Shown here piece by piece: positions 7,510 to 14,769 of a stretch of 29,605 bases of DNA. The stretch spans positions 1 through 29,605 of the forward strand of contig CAMBRJ010000004.1 of the NCBI GenBank assembly GCA_945870175.1, read 5' to 3'. This stretch comes from Gemmatimonas phototrophica. GTDB lineage: Bacteria > Gemmatimonadota > Gemmatimonadetes > Gemmatimonadales > Gemmatimonadaceae. The notes under the pieces were generated by a model. The model was not told the DNA's origin, did no database searches, and was given only the letters and a program-made list of their open reading frames with translations. The translations under genes were made by a program, and so were the position numbers. Every line of letters begins with the position of its first letter. Position 1 is the first letter of the stretch.

Positions 7510-8399
7510 CAACCGAACAGCGAGGCGTAGCTCCGCGCATCCATATCGTGGATGTCCAGCAAGACGAGAAAGTCGGTCGTCCCGAAGGCATGGTCGAGCG
7601 CCGGCGCGCCGCACACTTTGGCGCCGAGTGCCAGGTAGCCTTCGAACAACGGCGGAAGCGCCGCGGCGAGCGCGGTCGCGTCGATCACGGGTCGGACGCG
7701 GCCGTCGTCGGGGAGGGCCCGCGCGGCGGGCCGTGGACGCACGAGAATCCGGTCGTGCATGGCGTGCCGTGCGTGCAGCGCCCGCCACGCCTCGACGGCT
7801 GGTTCCTGGGAGACGCCGGCGAGTGAGCAGCAGCCGAACAGGTATCGCTTGTCGTTCCACTGCAGATAGCGTGCGATGCCTTTCCAGAGCAGCCGCAGCA
7901 CGCGTCCCGAGCGATGGGCGGGATCGACGCACGCCCGCCCGATTTCGACGGCGCCAACCAACACGCTTCCCGGCACGGCGCCCAGTTCGAACAACGTGGC
8001 GCTGTAGAACCCATGACGCGTGGCCGCCATGACGGCCGTTTGGAGGCGGTACGTGCCGACCACCGCGCCGGAGCTTCGCTCGCAGATCATGAGGTGGTGG
8101 AACCAGGGATCCCGTTCATCGGCCTCACGGGCCGACGTGGCCGCCGGCGCGGTGGTGTCGGGCGTCCCTTCGCCAAGCTCTTCGCAGAACACCCGATAGC
8201 GCAGCGCCTGCACCGCGTGCAGATCGTGACGGGACCAGGCGAAGCGAAGGACGTACTTACCCGTCTCGACGATGCCCGGCGGAATGCCGTCCACGTGGTG
8301 CGGGAAGACGTCGGCTTCGAGCGGCGCGACCGTCTGCGATTCGTCGCCAGCCGGCGTAAGGTAGGGGGTGTTCGACGCGTCGAATGCGCGAGCGAGCAT
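7509..8399 (-). CDS. olsB: OlsB-like ornithine N-acyltransferase (hemolysin-type GNAT)
   Basis: A 296-residue protein of the OlsB family, which moves a 3-hydroxyacyl group from acyl-ACP to the alpha-amino group of ornithine, the first step of ornithine lipid synthesis. Visible signatures are ALRYRVFCEELG near residue 67, EIGRACVDPAHRSG in the middle, and RYLFGCCSLAGV after it. The C-terminal part has PPLFEGYLALGAKVCG, the usual end of this acyltransferase fold. The start is supported by GGAGG (8408 to 8404) four bases before the ATG, one of the clearest ribosome sites in the window. A minus-strand TATA-like stretch near 8430-8437 could be its -10. It is followed immediately by the PlsC-type gene. 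Some members of this family acylate glycine or other amines, so the substrate is inferred. Confidence 0.85.
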   Translation of the reverse strand: MLARAFDASNTPYLTPAGDESQTVAPLEADVFPHHVDGIPPGIVETGKYVLRFAWSRHDLHAVQALRYRVFCEELGEGTPDTTAPAATSAREADERDPWFHHLMICERSSGAVVGTYRLQTAVMAATRHGFYSATLFELGAVPGSVLVGAVEIGRACVDPAHRSGRVLRLLWKGIARYLQWNDKRYLFGCCSLAGVSQEPAVEAWRALHARHAMHDRILVRPRPAARALPDDGRVRPVIDATALAAALPPLFEGYLALGAKVCGAPALDHAFGTTDFLVLLDIHDMDARSYASLFG

Positions 8400-8568
8400 G
8401 AGGCCTCCAGTGGTCGGTGACGTCCGCCGCTATATGCTCGGACGGTACAACGTGCAGTGCCGGGGTACCGAAACGGCGGCCGAATGACCACGAAACGGTC
8501 ACTACCCGGCAACGGTACGCCCGCACTGCACTGGCCCCGACGCGGCACTGGGGTGAGCTTTCCCTATC
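8400..8568. other. Intergenic region between divergent olsB and the esterase operon
   Basis: This gap holds the olsB ribosome site, a possible olsB -10, and an 80-bp imperfect palindrome (listed separately). No convincing plus-strand promoter for the esterase is seen. TATGCT at 8433-8438 resembles a -10 but is far from the ATG, so a leader of about 125 bases containing the palindrome would result. No coding frame in the gap has supporting features. Confidence 0.4.
8452..8531. repeat. Extragenic imperfect inverted repeat, 19-bp arms with an inner hairpin
   Basis: The left arm at 8452-8470 (begins GTGCAGTGC, ends GTACCG) and the right arm at 8513-8531 (begins CGGTACG, ends CACTGCAC) are reverse complements at 17 of 19 positions by eye. 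Within the 42-base loop a second stem is visible, TGACC (8486-8490) with GGTCA (8498-8502). The whole could fold as a two-stem structure in DNA or RNA. It lies between divergent genes, so it is not simply a terminator. No second copy was seen in this window. Confidence 0.6.
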
Positions 8569-9333
8569 ATGTCCCCACAGTTTGTCGACCCCTCGCTGCC
8601 CAAGCGGATGGACCGCTGGCGCAGCCCAGCGCTCGGTCTGGAAATGCCGATCGTGTCGTACGGATGGCGTGGTCAGCCCATTCTGCTCTTCCCGACGGCC
8701 GCCGCCGACTTCCTCGAGAATGAGCGCTTCTGGTTGATCAAGGCGATCGAGCCGCTGCTTTTGCAGGGACGCATTCGCGTCTTCTCGATCGACAGCATCA
8801 ACAAACTCGCCTGGATGGACCGCAGCTTACCGGTGCCGGAAGCCGGCCGACGTCAGGCGCTCTACTCGCAGTACATCGAAGACGAGGTGGTACCCTATAT
8901 CCGCCACGTCTGCGGTGACGGGCAAGCGCGCGCCATCACCACTGGCGCCAGCTTTGGCTGCTTCCACGCGGCCAACGCGCTGTTTCGACGCCCCGACCTC
9001 TTCGGCGGGTTGATTGGCATGAGCGGCTTCTACGATTTGTCGCCCAGCTACTTCAACGGCTACACCGACGACCACTGCTACTTCAACAACCCCATGTGGT
9101 ACGTCGCGAACATGGAGGGCGGCGCCCTCGAGACGCTGCGACATCGCACCCGGATCGCGATCGTGGCCGGACAGGGTGCGTACGAGAAGCCCGAGGCGAC
9201 GCGGGTGTTCCACGAGCTGCTTGATCGCAAGCAGATCGGACATACCTTCGACCTGTGGGGGCATGACGTGAACCACGACTGGCCGTGGTGGCGTAAAATG
9301 CTTCCGCACTATCTGGAGCAACTCGGATGCTGA
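8569..9333 (+). CDS. Alpha/beta-hydrolase, esterase family
   Basis: A 254-residue cytoplasmic hydrolase without a signal peptide. The nucleophile elbow is TTGASFGCFHA with S128. The end has a His-rich segment, LWGHDVNHDWPWWRKML, in which H232 or H236 would be the catalytic base. The pattern fits the putative esterase family (esterase D-like, PF00756) rather than a lipase. The substrate is unknown. It is the first gene of a five-gene operon, and the M19 dipeptidase gene begins seven bases before its stop. GGGGTGAG about 11-18 bases upstream of the ATG is a weak ribosome site. Confidence 0.82.
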   Translation: MSPQFVDPSLPKRMDRWRSPALGLEMPIVSYGWRGQPILLFPTAAADFLENERFWLIKAIEPLLLQGRIRVFSIDSINKLAWMDRSLPVPEAGRRQALYSQYIEDEVVPYIRHVCGDGQARAITTGASFGCFHAANALFRRPDLFGGLIGMSGFYDLSPSYFNGYTDDHCYFNNPMWYVANMEGGALETLRHRTRIAIVAGQGAYEKPEATRVFHELLDRKQIGHTFDLWGHDVNHDWPWWRKMLPHYLEQLGC

Positions 9334-10652
9334 AGAACAGTCGGGCGTATTGGGTGGTCGGTGTTGGGTTGGCGATGAGTGCCCCCATGGTGGCGATGGG
9401 GCAGGTCGCGGCGAAGAAGCCGGCCGCCGCCGCGGTCTCGATCAGGGAGGCGTCGCTCGAGACACGCCTCGCGTATGTGCGCACGCTGCTGCGCAACACG
9501 CCGCTGGTGGACGGGCACAACGATCTGCCCTGGGCGATGCGGGAAGCGGCCAAAGATCCGCTCGACGTCGTGGCGTACGATCTCCGCCGCACGACCGCCG
9601 GCATGACGGACATCGCGCGCCTGCGCAAAGGCATGGTCGGCGGACAGTTCTGGTCGGTGTATATCCCCGGCGAAGTGCGCGACTCCGGCTATGCGCGCAT
9701 TCAACTTGAACAGATCGACATCGCCAAACGCGTGATCGCGCGCTATCCCGACGTGTTCGTGCCCGCCTTCACCGCGGCCGACGTGCGCAAGGCGTATGCG
9801 CAGGGCAAGATCGGCTCGCTCCTCGGCATGGAAGGCGGACATGCGATCGAGAATTCGTTAGGCGCGCTGCGCTCCTACTACGAACTCGGCGCGCGCTACA
9901 TGACGCTCACGCACAACGTGACGTTGGATTGGGCCGACGCCGCGAATGATGTGCCGCGCAACAACGGGCTCACCGCGTTCGGCAAGGAAGTCGTGCGCGA
10001 GATGAACCGGCTCGGCATGATCGTCGACTTGGCGCACACGTCGCCGGCGGTCATGAGTCAGGCGCTCTTGGTGACCGAAGCGCCGGTGATCTGGTCGCAC
10101 GCCGCGGCGCGCGGCATCACCGATGTGCCGCGCAATGTGCCTGACTCGATTCTCGCCCGCCTGCCGAAGAACGGCGGCGTGGTGATGATGACGTTCGTGC
10201 CGGGCTTCGTCTCGCAGACGGTCGCCAACTACGGCGCGCAGGTCACGGCGGTGCGCGACTCGATCGCCACGCGTTTCCCGAACAACAACGACGCACAGTT
10301 CAAGGCGGTGGCGGCGTGGCGCGAAACGCACCCCACGCCGATCGCGACGATCAGCGATGTGGCCGACCATCTCGATCACATCAGGAAGATTGCCGGCGCC
10401 GCGCACGTGGGCATCGGTGGCGATTTCGACGGCATCACGGAAACCGTGCAGGGGCTCGAAGATGTCTCGACGTACCCGACGCTGTTCGCCGAGTTGCTGA
10501 AGCGGGGCTGGACCGACACGGAGCTCAAAGGCCTCGCCGGCGAGAATGTGCTACGCGTCCTGAAGGGTGCCGAGTCGGTATCGGCGCTGTTGCGCAAATC
10601 GCGACCTTCCTCTACGAAGACCATCCAACAACTCGACGGACGCCGCCCATGA
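9327..10652 (+). CDS. Exported membrane dipeptidase (peptidase M19)
   Basis: A 441-residue zinc dipeptidase with an N-terminal signal peptide (hydrophobic residues about 8-23, cleavage probably after MGQ or nearby). Expected metal ligands are present: H64 and D66 in VDGHNDLP, E169 in GMEGGH, H237 in DLAHTS and H258 in WSHAAAR; an active-site Asp lies in GIGGDFDG. Family members cleave dipeptides, including those with a D-residue at the C-terminal position, and beta-lactams. The SHS-x-A-R motif seen in many members reads SHAAAR here. It would act in the periplasm or cell envelope. It overlaps both neighbours (7 bases with the esterase, ATGA with the epimerase), so all are translated from one mRNA. 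Confidence 0.92.
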   Translation: MLKNSRAYWVVGVGLAMSAPMVAMGQVAAKKPAAAAVSIREASLETRLAYVRTLLRNTPLVDGHNDLPWAMREAAKDPLDVVAYDLRRTTAGMTDIARLRKGMVGGQFWSVYIPGEVRDSGYARIQLEQIDIAKRVIARYPDVFVPAFTAADVRKAYAQGKIGSLLGMEGGHAIENSLGALRSYYELGARYMTLTHNVTLDWADAANDVPRNNGLTAFGKEVVREMNRLGMIVDLAHTSPAVMSQALLVTEAPVIWSHAAARGITDVPRNVPDSILARLPKNGGVVMMTFVPGFVSQTVANYGAQVTAVRDSIATRFPNNNDAQFKAVAAWRETHPTPIATISDVADHLDHIRKIAGAAHVGIGGDFDGITETVQGLEDVSTYPTLFAELLKRGWTDTELKGLAGENVLRVLKGAESVSALLRKSRPSSTKTIQQLDGRRP

Positions 10653-11821
10653 GCCTCGATCGCCGCACATTCCTGAAGCATTCAGCGCTGCTCGGCGGCG
10701 CCGTTGGACTGGGACTGCCCGCTGCCGCACAGGCCTTCACCGCTGATGGCGTGCGCCCATTGGTGTACCGCCCGGAGACGGGTACGGCGCAGCCGAAACC
10801 GCTGCGCATTCTCATTCTGGGCGGCACGGGATTCATCGGACCGAATCAGGTGGAGTACGCGCTGGCGCGGAAGCACAAGGTCACGCTGTTTAATCGCGGC
10901 AAGACGAACGCGACGTTGTTTCCGAACGTCCCGCGCATCATCGGCGATCGCAACGTGGCCGGTGGTCACGACGGGCTGAAGAAGGGCACGTGGGACGTCG
11001 TGATCGACAATCCCACGCGGAATCCGTTGTGGGTGCGTGGCGCCGGCGAAGCGCTCAAGGGCCGCGTGGGGCAGTACCTCTTCGTCTCCACGATTTCGAC
11101 CTACAGCGACAATTCGATCGTCGGCATGGATGAGAGCGGTCCACTGCATAAGCCGAGCGATCCGTCGGTGTGGGCCAGCAACGATGGCGCGCATTACGGT
11201 CCCAACAAGGTGCAGTGCGAGCTCGATGCCAAGGCGCAGTTCGGTGAGGACAAGGTCACGATCGTGCGCCCCGGATTGATTATCGGTCCTGGCGACTTGA
11301 GTGACCGCTTTTCGTACTGGCCGGTGCGCATCGACAAGGGCGGGGAAATCATGGCGCCTGGCACGCCGAACGACGCGGTGCAGTACATCGACGCGGAAGA
11401 TCTCGGACAGTGGACCGTACGACTGGCCGAGAACCACACGATCGGGACGTTCAACGCGACGGGTCCGAAGTCGCCGACGAACATCGCCGAGATGCTGTAC
11501 GGCATCAAAGCGGTGACCAGCAGCGACGCCCATTTCACGTGGGTGGCCGCCGACTTTCTCGCCGAGAATCAGGTGCGGCCGTGGAGTGACATGCCGGTGT
11601 GGATGCCGCCCACGGGGCGCACGGCCGGCTTCATGGCGGTGAATTGCAACAAGGCGTTCGCGGCCGGACTCACGGTGCGGCCACTGGCCGATTCGGCGAA
11701 GCATACCCTCGATTGGTACAAGACGCGTCCGACCGCCGAGCAGGAGAAGGCGCGGGCTGGACTTGCGCCGGAGAAGGAAAAGACGGTGTTGGCGGCGTGG
11801 CACGCGAAGGTGGGCAAGTGA
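10649..11821 (+). CDS. Tat-exported NAD-dependent epimerase-like protein
   Basis: A 390-residue extended/atypical SDR protein with a twin-arginine leader: LDRRTFLKHSALLGG at the start, then a hydrophobic core ending in AAAQA (about residue 29). The mature domain has the nucleotide-binding motif LGGTGFIG (57-64), the strand FVSTIST, a YGPNK motif matching the catalytic YxxxK, and RPGLIIGPGD. A Tat leader implies that the protein folds and binds its cofactor in the cytoplasm before export. Sugar-nucleotide epimerases normally work in the cytoplasm, so the periplasmic reaction is unclear. The frame is open upstream to 10316 within the dipeptidase gene; I start at ATG 10649, which overlaps the dipeptidase stop as ATGA. 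Its paralogue follows directly. Confidence 0.87.
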   Translation: MSLDRRTFLKHSALLGGAVGLGLPAAAQAFTADGVRPLVYRPETGTAQPKPLRILILGGTGFIGPNQVEYALARKHKVTLFNRGKTNATLFPNVPRIIGDRNVAGGHDGLKKGTWDVVIDNPTRNPLWVRGAGEALKGRVGQYLFVSTISTYSDNSIVGMDESGPLHKPSDPSVWASNDGAHYGPNKVQCELDAKAQFGEDKVTIVRPGLIIGPGDLSDRFSYWPVRIDKGGEIMAPGTPNDAVQYIDAEDLGQWTVRLAENHTIGTFNATGPKSPTNIAEMLYGIKAVTSSDAHFTWVAADFLAENQVRPWSDMPVWMPPTGRTAGFMAVNCNKAFAAGLTVRPLADSAKHTLDWYKTRPTAEQEKARAGLAPEKEKTVLAAWHAKVGK

Positions 11822-12852
11822 GCGTAGCACCGTTGCGCGTGCTCGTGCTGGGCGGCACGGGATACATCGGCCCGCATCTGGTGGAGCATGCCCTGGCGCG
11901 CGGACACACGGTCACGTTGTTCAACCGCGGCAAGACCAAGCCCGGGCTGTTTCCAAAGGCGGAGCAGCTGATCGGTGATCGCAATGATCCGAATGGACAC
12001 GAGGCGCTCAAGGGGCGCACGTGGGACGTGGTGTATGACTTGCCGACCACGACTCCGCAGTGGATTGTGAACGCCGCGGCGGTGCTGAAGGGCAGCGTGG
12101 CGCAGTACGTGTACGTGAGCAGCACGGCGGCGTACAAGGATTTCACGCGCTCGTTCCCCGACGAGACGCACCCGACGCAGGAGCCGGCGCCGATCAGTGG
12201 CCCCGATGCGGCGGCCGCACCATATGGCAACAAGAAGGTGCGGTGCGAACAGTTGGTGCAGGAGGCGTTCGGCGCCGGCGCGACGGTCGTGCGAGCGGGG
12301 CTCATCGTGGGTCCGGGCGATCTCACCGATCGGTTCACGTACTGGCCGGTGCGCATCGAGAAGGGCGGCGAGATTCTCGCGCCGGGCACGCTCGACGATC
12401 CGGCACAGTGGATCGACGTGCGCGATCTCACCGAGTGGATGGTACGCCTCGGCGAGAGCCGCACCGGCGGCATATTCAATGCGGTGGGTCCGCGCACGAC
12501 CTGCGGCATCGGCGAACTGTTGTACGGCATCAAGGCGTGCTTCAATAATGACGCGCGGTTCACCTGGGTACCGACGACGTTTCTCACCGCGCAGAAGGTG
12601 CGATCATGGGCCGACATGCCCGTGTGGTCGTTCGCGGGCGCGAGCACGGTGGCGTTCTGCACGAGTGTGATCGAGAAAGCCGTGTCGGCTGGACTCACGT
12701 TCCGTCCGTTGGCCACCACGGTGCGCGATGCGCTCACGTGGTATCATGCCCGACCGGCAGCGGAGCAAGAGAAGCTGCGCGCCGGCATTTCGCCGGAGCG
12801 CGAGCGTGATGTGTTGGCGGCGTGGCATGCCCAGCAAGCCGGAGCCAGGTGA
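11818..12852 (+). CDS. Cytoplasmic NAD-dependent epimerase-like paralogue
   Basis: A 344-residue protein clearly related to the preceding gene along its whole length: LGGTGYIGPHLVE, FNRGKTK, YGNKK in the YxxxK position, AGLIVGPGDLTDRF and YWPVRIEKGGEI. It lacks the Tat leader and begins almost at the Rossmann strand. The start is GTG 11818, overlapping the upstream stop as GTGA; the frame extends further upstream, but that part is not credible protein. Tandem duplication followed by gain or loss of the export signal is the simplest reading. The two could work on the same kind of substrate on either side of the membrane. Substrate unknown. Confidence 0.88.
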   Translation: MSVAPLRVLVLGGTGYIGPHLVEHALARGHTVTLFNRGKTKPGLFPKAEQLIGDRNDPNGHEALKGRTWDVVYDLPTTTPQWIVNAAAVLKGSVAQYVYVSSTAAYKDFTRSFPDETHPTQEPAPISGPDAAAAPYGNKKVRCEQLVQEAFGAGATVVRAGLIVGPGDLTDRFTYWPVRIEKGGEILAPGTLDDPAQWIDVRDLTEWMVRLGESRTGGIFNAVGPRTTCGIGELLYGIKACFNNDARFTWVPTTFLTAQKVRSWADMPVWSFAGASTVAFCTSVIEKAVSAGLTFRPLATTVRDALTWYHARPAAEQEKLRAGISPERERDVLAAWHAQQAGAR

Positions 12853-14123
12853 TCCGTCGCGTTATGGCGAAGCTGGTGACGGTGGAGGAAGGCGAGTGGA
12901 GGACCACGCTGCTCGCGTTTTCTTTTTTCTTCTTTTTGTTGGCCAGTTACTTCATTCTGCGCAGTATTCGTGACGCGATCGGCGTGGCCGCAGGGACGGC
13001 GAAACTGCCGTGGCTGTTCACGGGGACGCTGGTCGCGACGTTGCTGGCGAATCCGCTCTACGCCACGATCGTGTCGCGTCTCCCGGTCCGACGCTTCATC
13101 CCGATTGTGTATCGGGTGTTCTCGGCGCTCCTGCTGATATTCGCCTTCGCGGTGTACAGCACGGGGCCGGCGGAAGAGAAGTACCTGGGCCCGGCGTTCT
13201 GGATCTTCAGCAGCGTGTTCAGCCTGTTCGTGCCCTCGGTATTCTGGGGCTTCATGGCGGACACCTTCTACAGCAATCAAGGGAAACGGCTGTACGGCTT
13301 CATTGGGGTGGGCGGAACACTGGGCGGGATGTTTGGCTCGAAGTTCACCGCGCTGATGGCGACGCAGGTCGGAACGCCGGTATTGATGCTGATGTCGGTG
13401 CTGTTGCTGGAGTGCGGCGTGCAGGTGCTTCGACGGTTCCCGCCTAGCTTTCGCGTGGAGACGCGCGATCGGGAGAAGGCGGAGCAATCGGTCGGTGGTG
13501 GGTCATTGGCCGGCATCACGCACGTGCTCCGGTCTCCGTATCTGCTTGGCATCTGTCTGTTCATGCTGTTGTTCACGATCGGCACGACGGTGTTGTACTT
13601 CCAGCAGGCTGAAATCGTGGGAGCCAAGTTCGCGGATCGTGAATCGCGCACGGCGTTTCTGGCGAATATCGACTTCTATGTGCAGCTGCTCACGGTGCTG
13701 GCGCAGCTGTTCATTTCGGGTCGCGTGATCAAGTGGGTCGGCGTCGGCATGACGCTGGCGATTCTGCCGTTGGTGAGCGTAATCGGGTTCAGCGCGCTCG
13801 GTGTGTGGCCGTCGCTCTCGTTGTTCGTGGCGTTTACGGCGATTCGTCGAGCCGGCAACTACGCCTTCGCCAACCCGGGGCGCGAGGTGCTGTTCTCGGT
13901 GATCCCGGCCGAGGACAAGTACAAAGCCAAGAACTTCATCGACACGTTTGCGTATCGCAGCGGCGATCAGATCGGGGCCTGGAGCTACGCATCGATGTCA
14001 GCGGCTGGGCTCGCGGTGAGTTCGATCGCGTTGATTGCGGCGCCAATGAGCGCGGTGTGGCTGGTGGTGGCGTTGTGGCTGGGGCGGCGACACACGGTGA
14101 TGTCGAAGGCGGAGTCGGCGTAG
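12849..14123 (+). CDS. ATP:ADP antiporter (NTT/Npt)-family MFS transporter
   Basis: A 424-residue membrane protein with about 12 hydrophobic helices, starting with TLLAFSFFFFLLASYFILR. Segments that match the AAA (ATP:ADP antiporter, Npt1/Npt2, Tlc-like) family are RSIRDAIG, SVFWGFMADTF, YGFIGVGGTLGG and, near the end, PGREVLFSVI followed by KYKAKNFIDTF and RSGDQIGAW. Classical members exchange nucleotides in obligate intracellular bacteria and plastids; free-living bacteria carry related proteins of unknown substrate, so nucleotide transport is not assured. The start is GTG 12849, overlapping the previous stop (GTGA), with GGAG at a spacing of four bases. ATG 12864 is an alternative. It is the last gene of the operon. 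Confidence 0.85.
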   Translation: MIRRVMAKLVTVEEGEWRTTLLAFSFFFFLLASYFILRSIRDAIGVAAGTAKLPWLFTGTLVATLLANPLYATIVSRLPVRRFIPIVYRVFSALLLIFAFAVYSTGPAEEKYLGPAFWIFSSVFSLFVPSVFWGFMADTFYSNQGKRLYGFIGVGGTLGGMFGSKFTALMATQVGTPVLMLMSVLLLECGVQVLRRFPPSFRVETRDREKAEQSVGGGSLAGITHVLRSPYLLGICLFMLLFTIGTTVLYFQQAEIVGAKFADRESRTAFLANIDFYVQLLTVLAQLFISGRVIKWVGVGMTLAILPLVSVIGFSALGVWPSLSLFVAFTAIRRAGNYAFANPGREVLFSVIPAEDKYKAKNFIDTFAYRSGDQIGAWSYASMSAAGLAVSSIALIAAPMSAVWLVVALWLGRRHTVMSKAESA

Positions 14124-14135
14124 CCACAGTGCGCC

Positions 14136-14152
14136 GCCGCCGCTACGGCGGC
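14136..14152 (+). terminator. Possible terminator hairpin after the five-gene operon
   Basis: GCCGCCG (14136-14142), loop CTA, CGGCGGC (14146-14152) is a perfect 7-bp stem twelve bases after the transporter stop. A competing stem, GGCACC (14150-14155) with GGTGCC (14164-14169), overlaps it. There is no U-tract, so this is a weak terminator call. Confidence 0.35.
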
Positions 14153-14234
14153 ACCATCTTCACGGTGCCGTCGTACGACCAGACGCTGCCCACGCGGAGC
14201 CGACGCGGAGAAAGCGTTCACAGAACGCGGGGCG

Positions 14235-14380
14235 GTTACCGTGCTATCCGTCCATCCGTGTTCCGGCTGTTTGCGAACTGTCCGCGACACCACCGGTGGT
14301 GATTTCGCAAGCTCGACAACAGCCAGAACACGGATCGTACCGATCACACGGAACCAACACGGATAAGCTGTTCGGTGCGC
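14235..14380. repeat. 146-bp direct repeat, copy 1, with long internal hairpin
   Basis: This segment recurs at 14492-14637 at the same length, with six differences by eye. It contains an 82-bp imperfect palindrome (14254-14335). The left arm (14254-14277, ATCCGTGTTCC to TTGCGAA) pairs with the right arm (14304-14335, TTCGCAA to AACACGGAT) around a perfect 14-bp palindrome CACCACCGGTGGTG (14288-14301). No open frame in it has coding character, and no transposase is nearby. It looks like a REP/MITE-like extragenic element or a structured RNA. Confidence 0.8.
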
Positions 14381-14491
14381 GAAGGGCCATCGCCACGCGC
14401 CGACGCCTCGCTGTTCTGTTGTTCAATCAAAAAAGACCAATCCGCGAGAAAAGCCACGGCCTCCGTCGGTCCCACGGAGCAGATCCGTGTT

Positions 14492-14637
14492 GTTACCGTG
14501 CCATCCGTCCATCCGTGTTCCGGCTGTTTGCGAACTGTCCGAGACACCACCGGTGGTGATTTCGCAAGATCGACAACAGCCAGAACACGGATCGTACCGA
14601 TCACGCGGAACCAACACGAATAAGCTGTTCGGCGCGC
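14492..14637. repeat. 146-bp direct repeat, copy 2, with long internal hairpin
   Basis: Second copy of the element at 14235-14380, in the same orientation and offset by 257 bases. The hairpin occupies 14511-14592. The unique spacer between the copies (14381-14491) has a short A-rich patch (CAATCAAAAAAGACC) unlike its GC-rich surroundings. Downstream, 14638-14769 has no clear gene and leads into the Asp-box protein. Confidence 0.8.
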
Positions 14638-14769
14638 TGCGAACCGCCGTCTCCCGTCCCACGGATCCAGCAGCCGTCGCGACAGCATTGCGGGTCGCCA
14701 CGGCGTAGCGCATAGTTGACGTCGCCCGCGTTTTCGGGCCGAGTCGGTCCACCTATGCTTATCCCGCTT

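Noticed and set aside
14235..14637. Insertion sequence
   Set aside because: The copies are too short and no transposase frame or remnant is present; kept as extragenic repeats.
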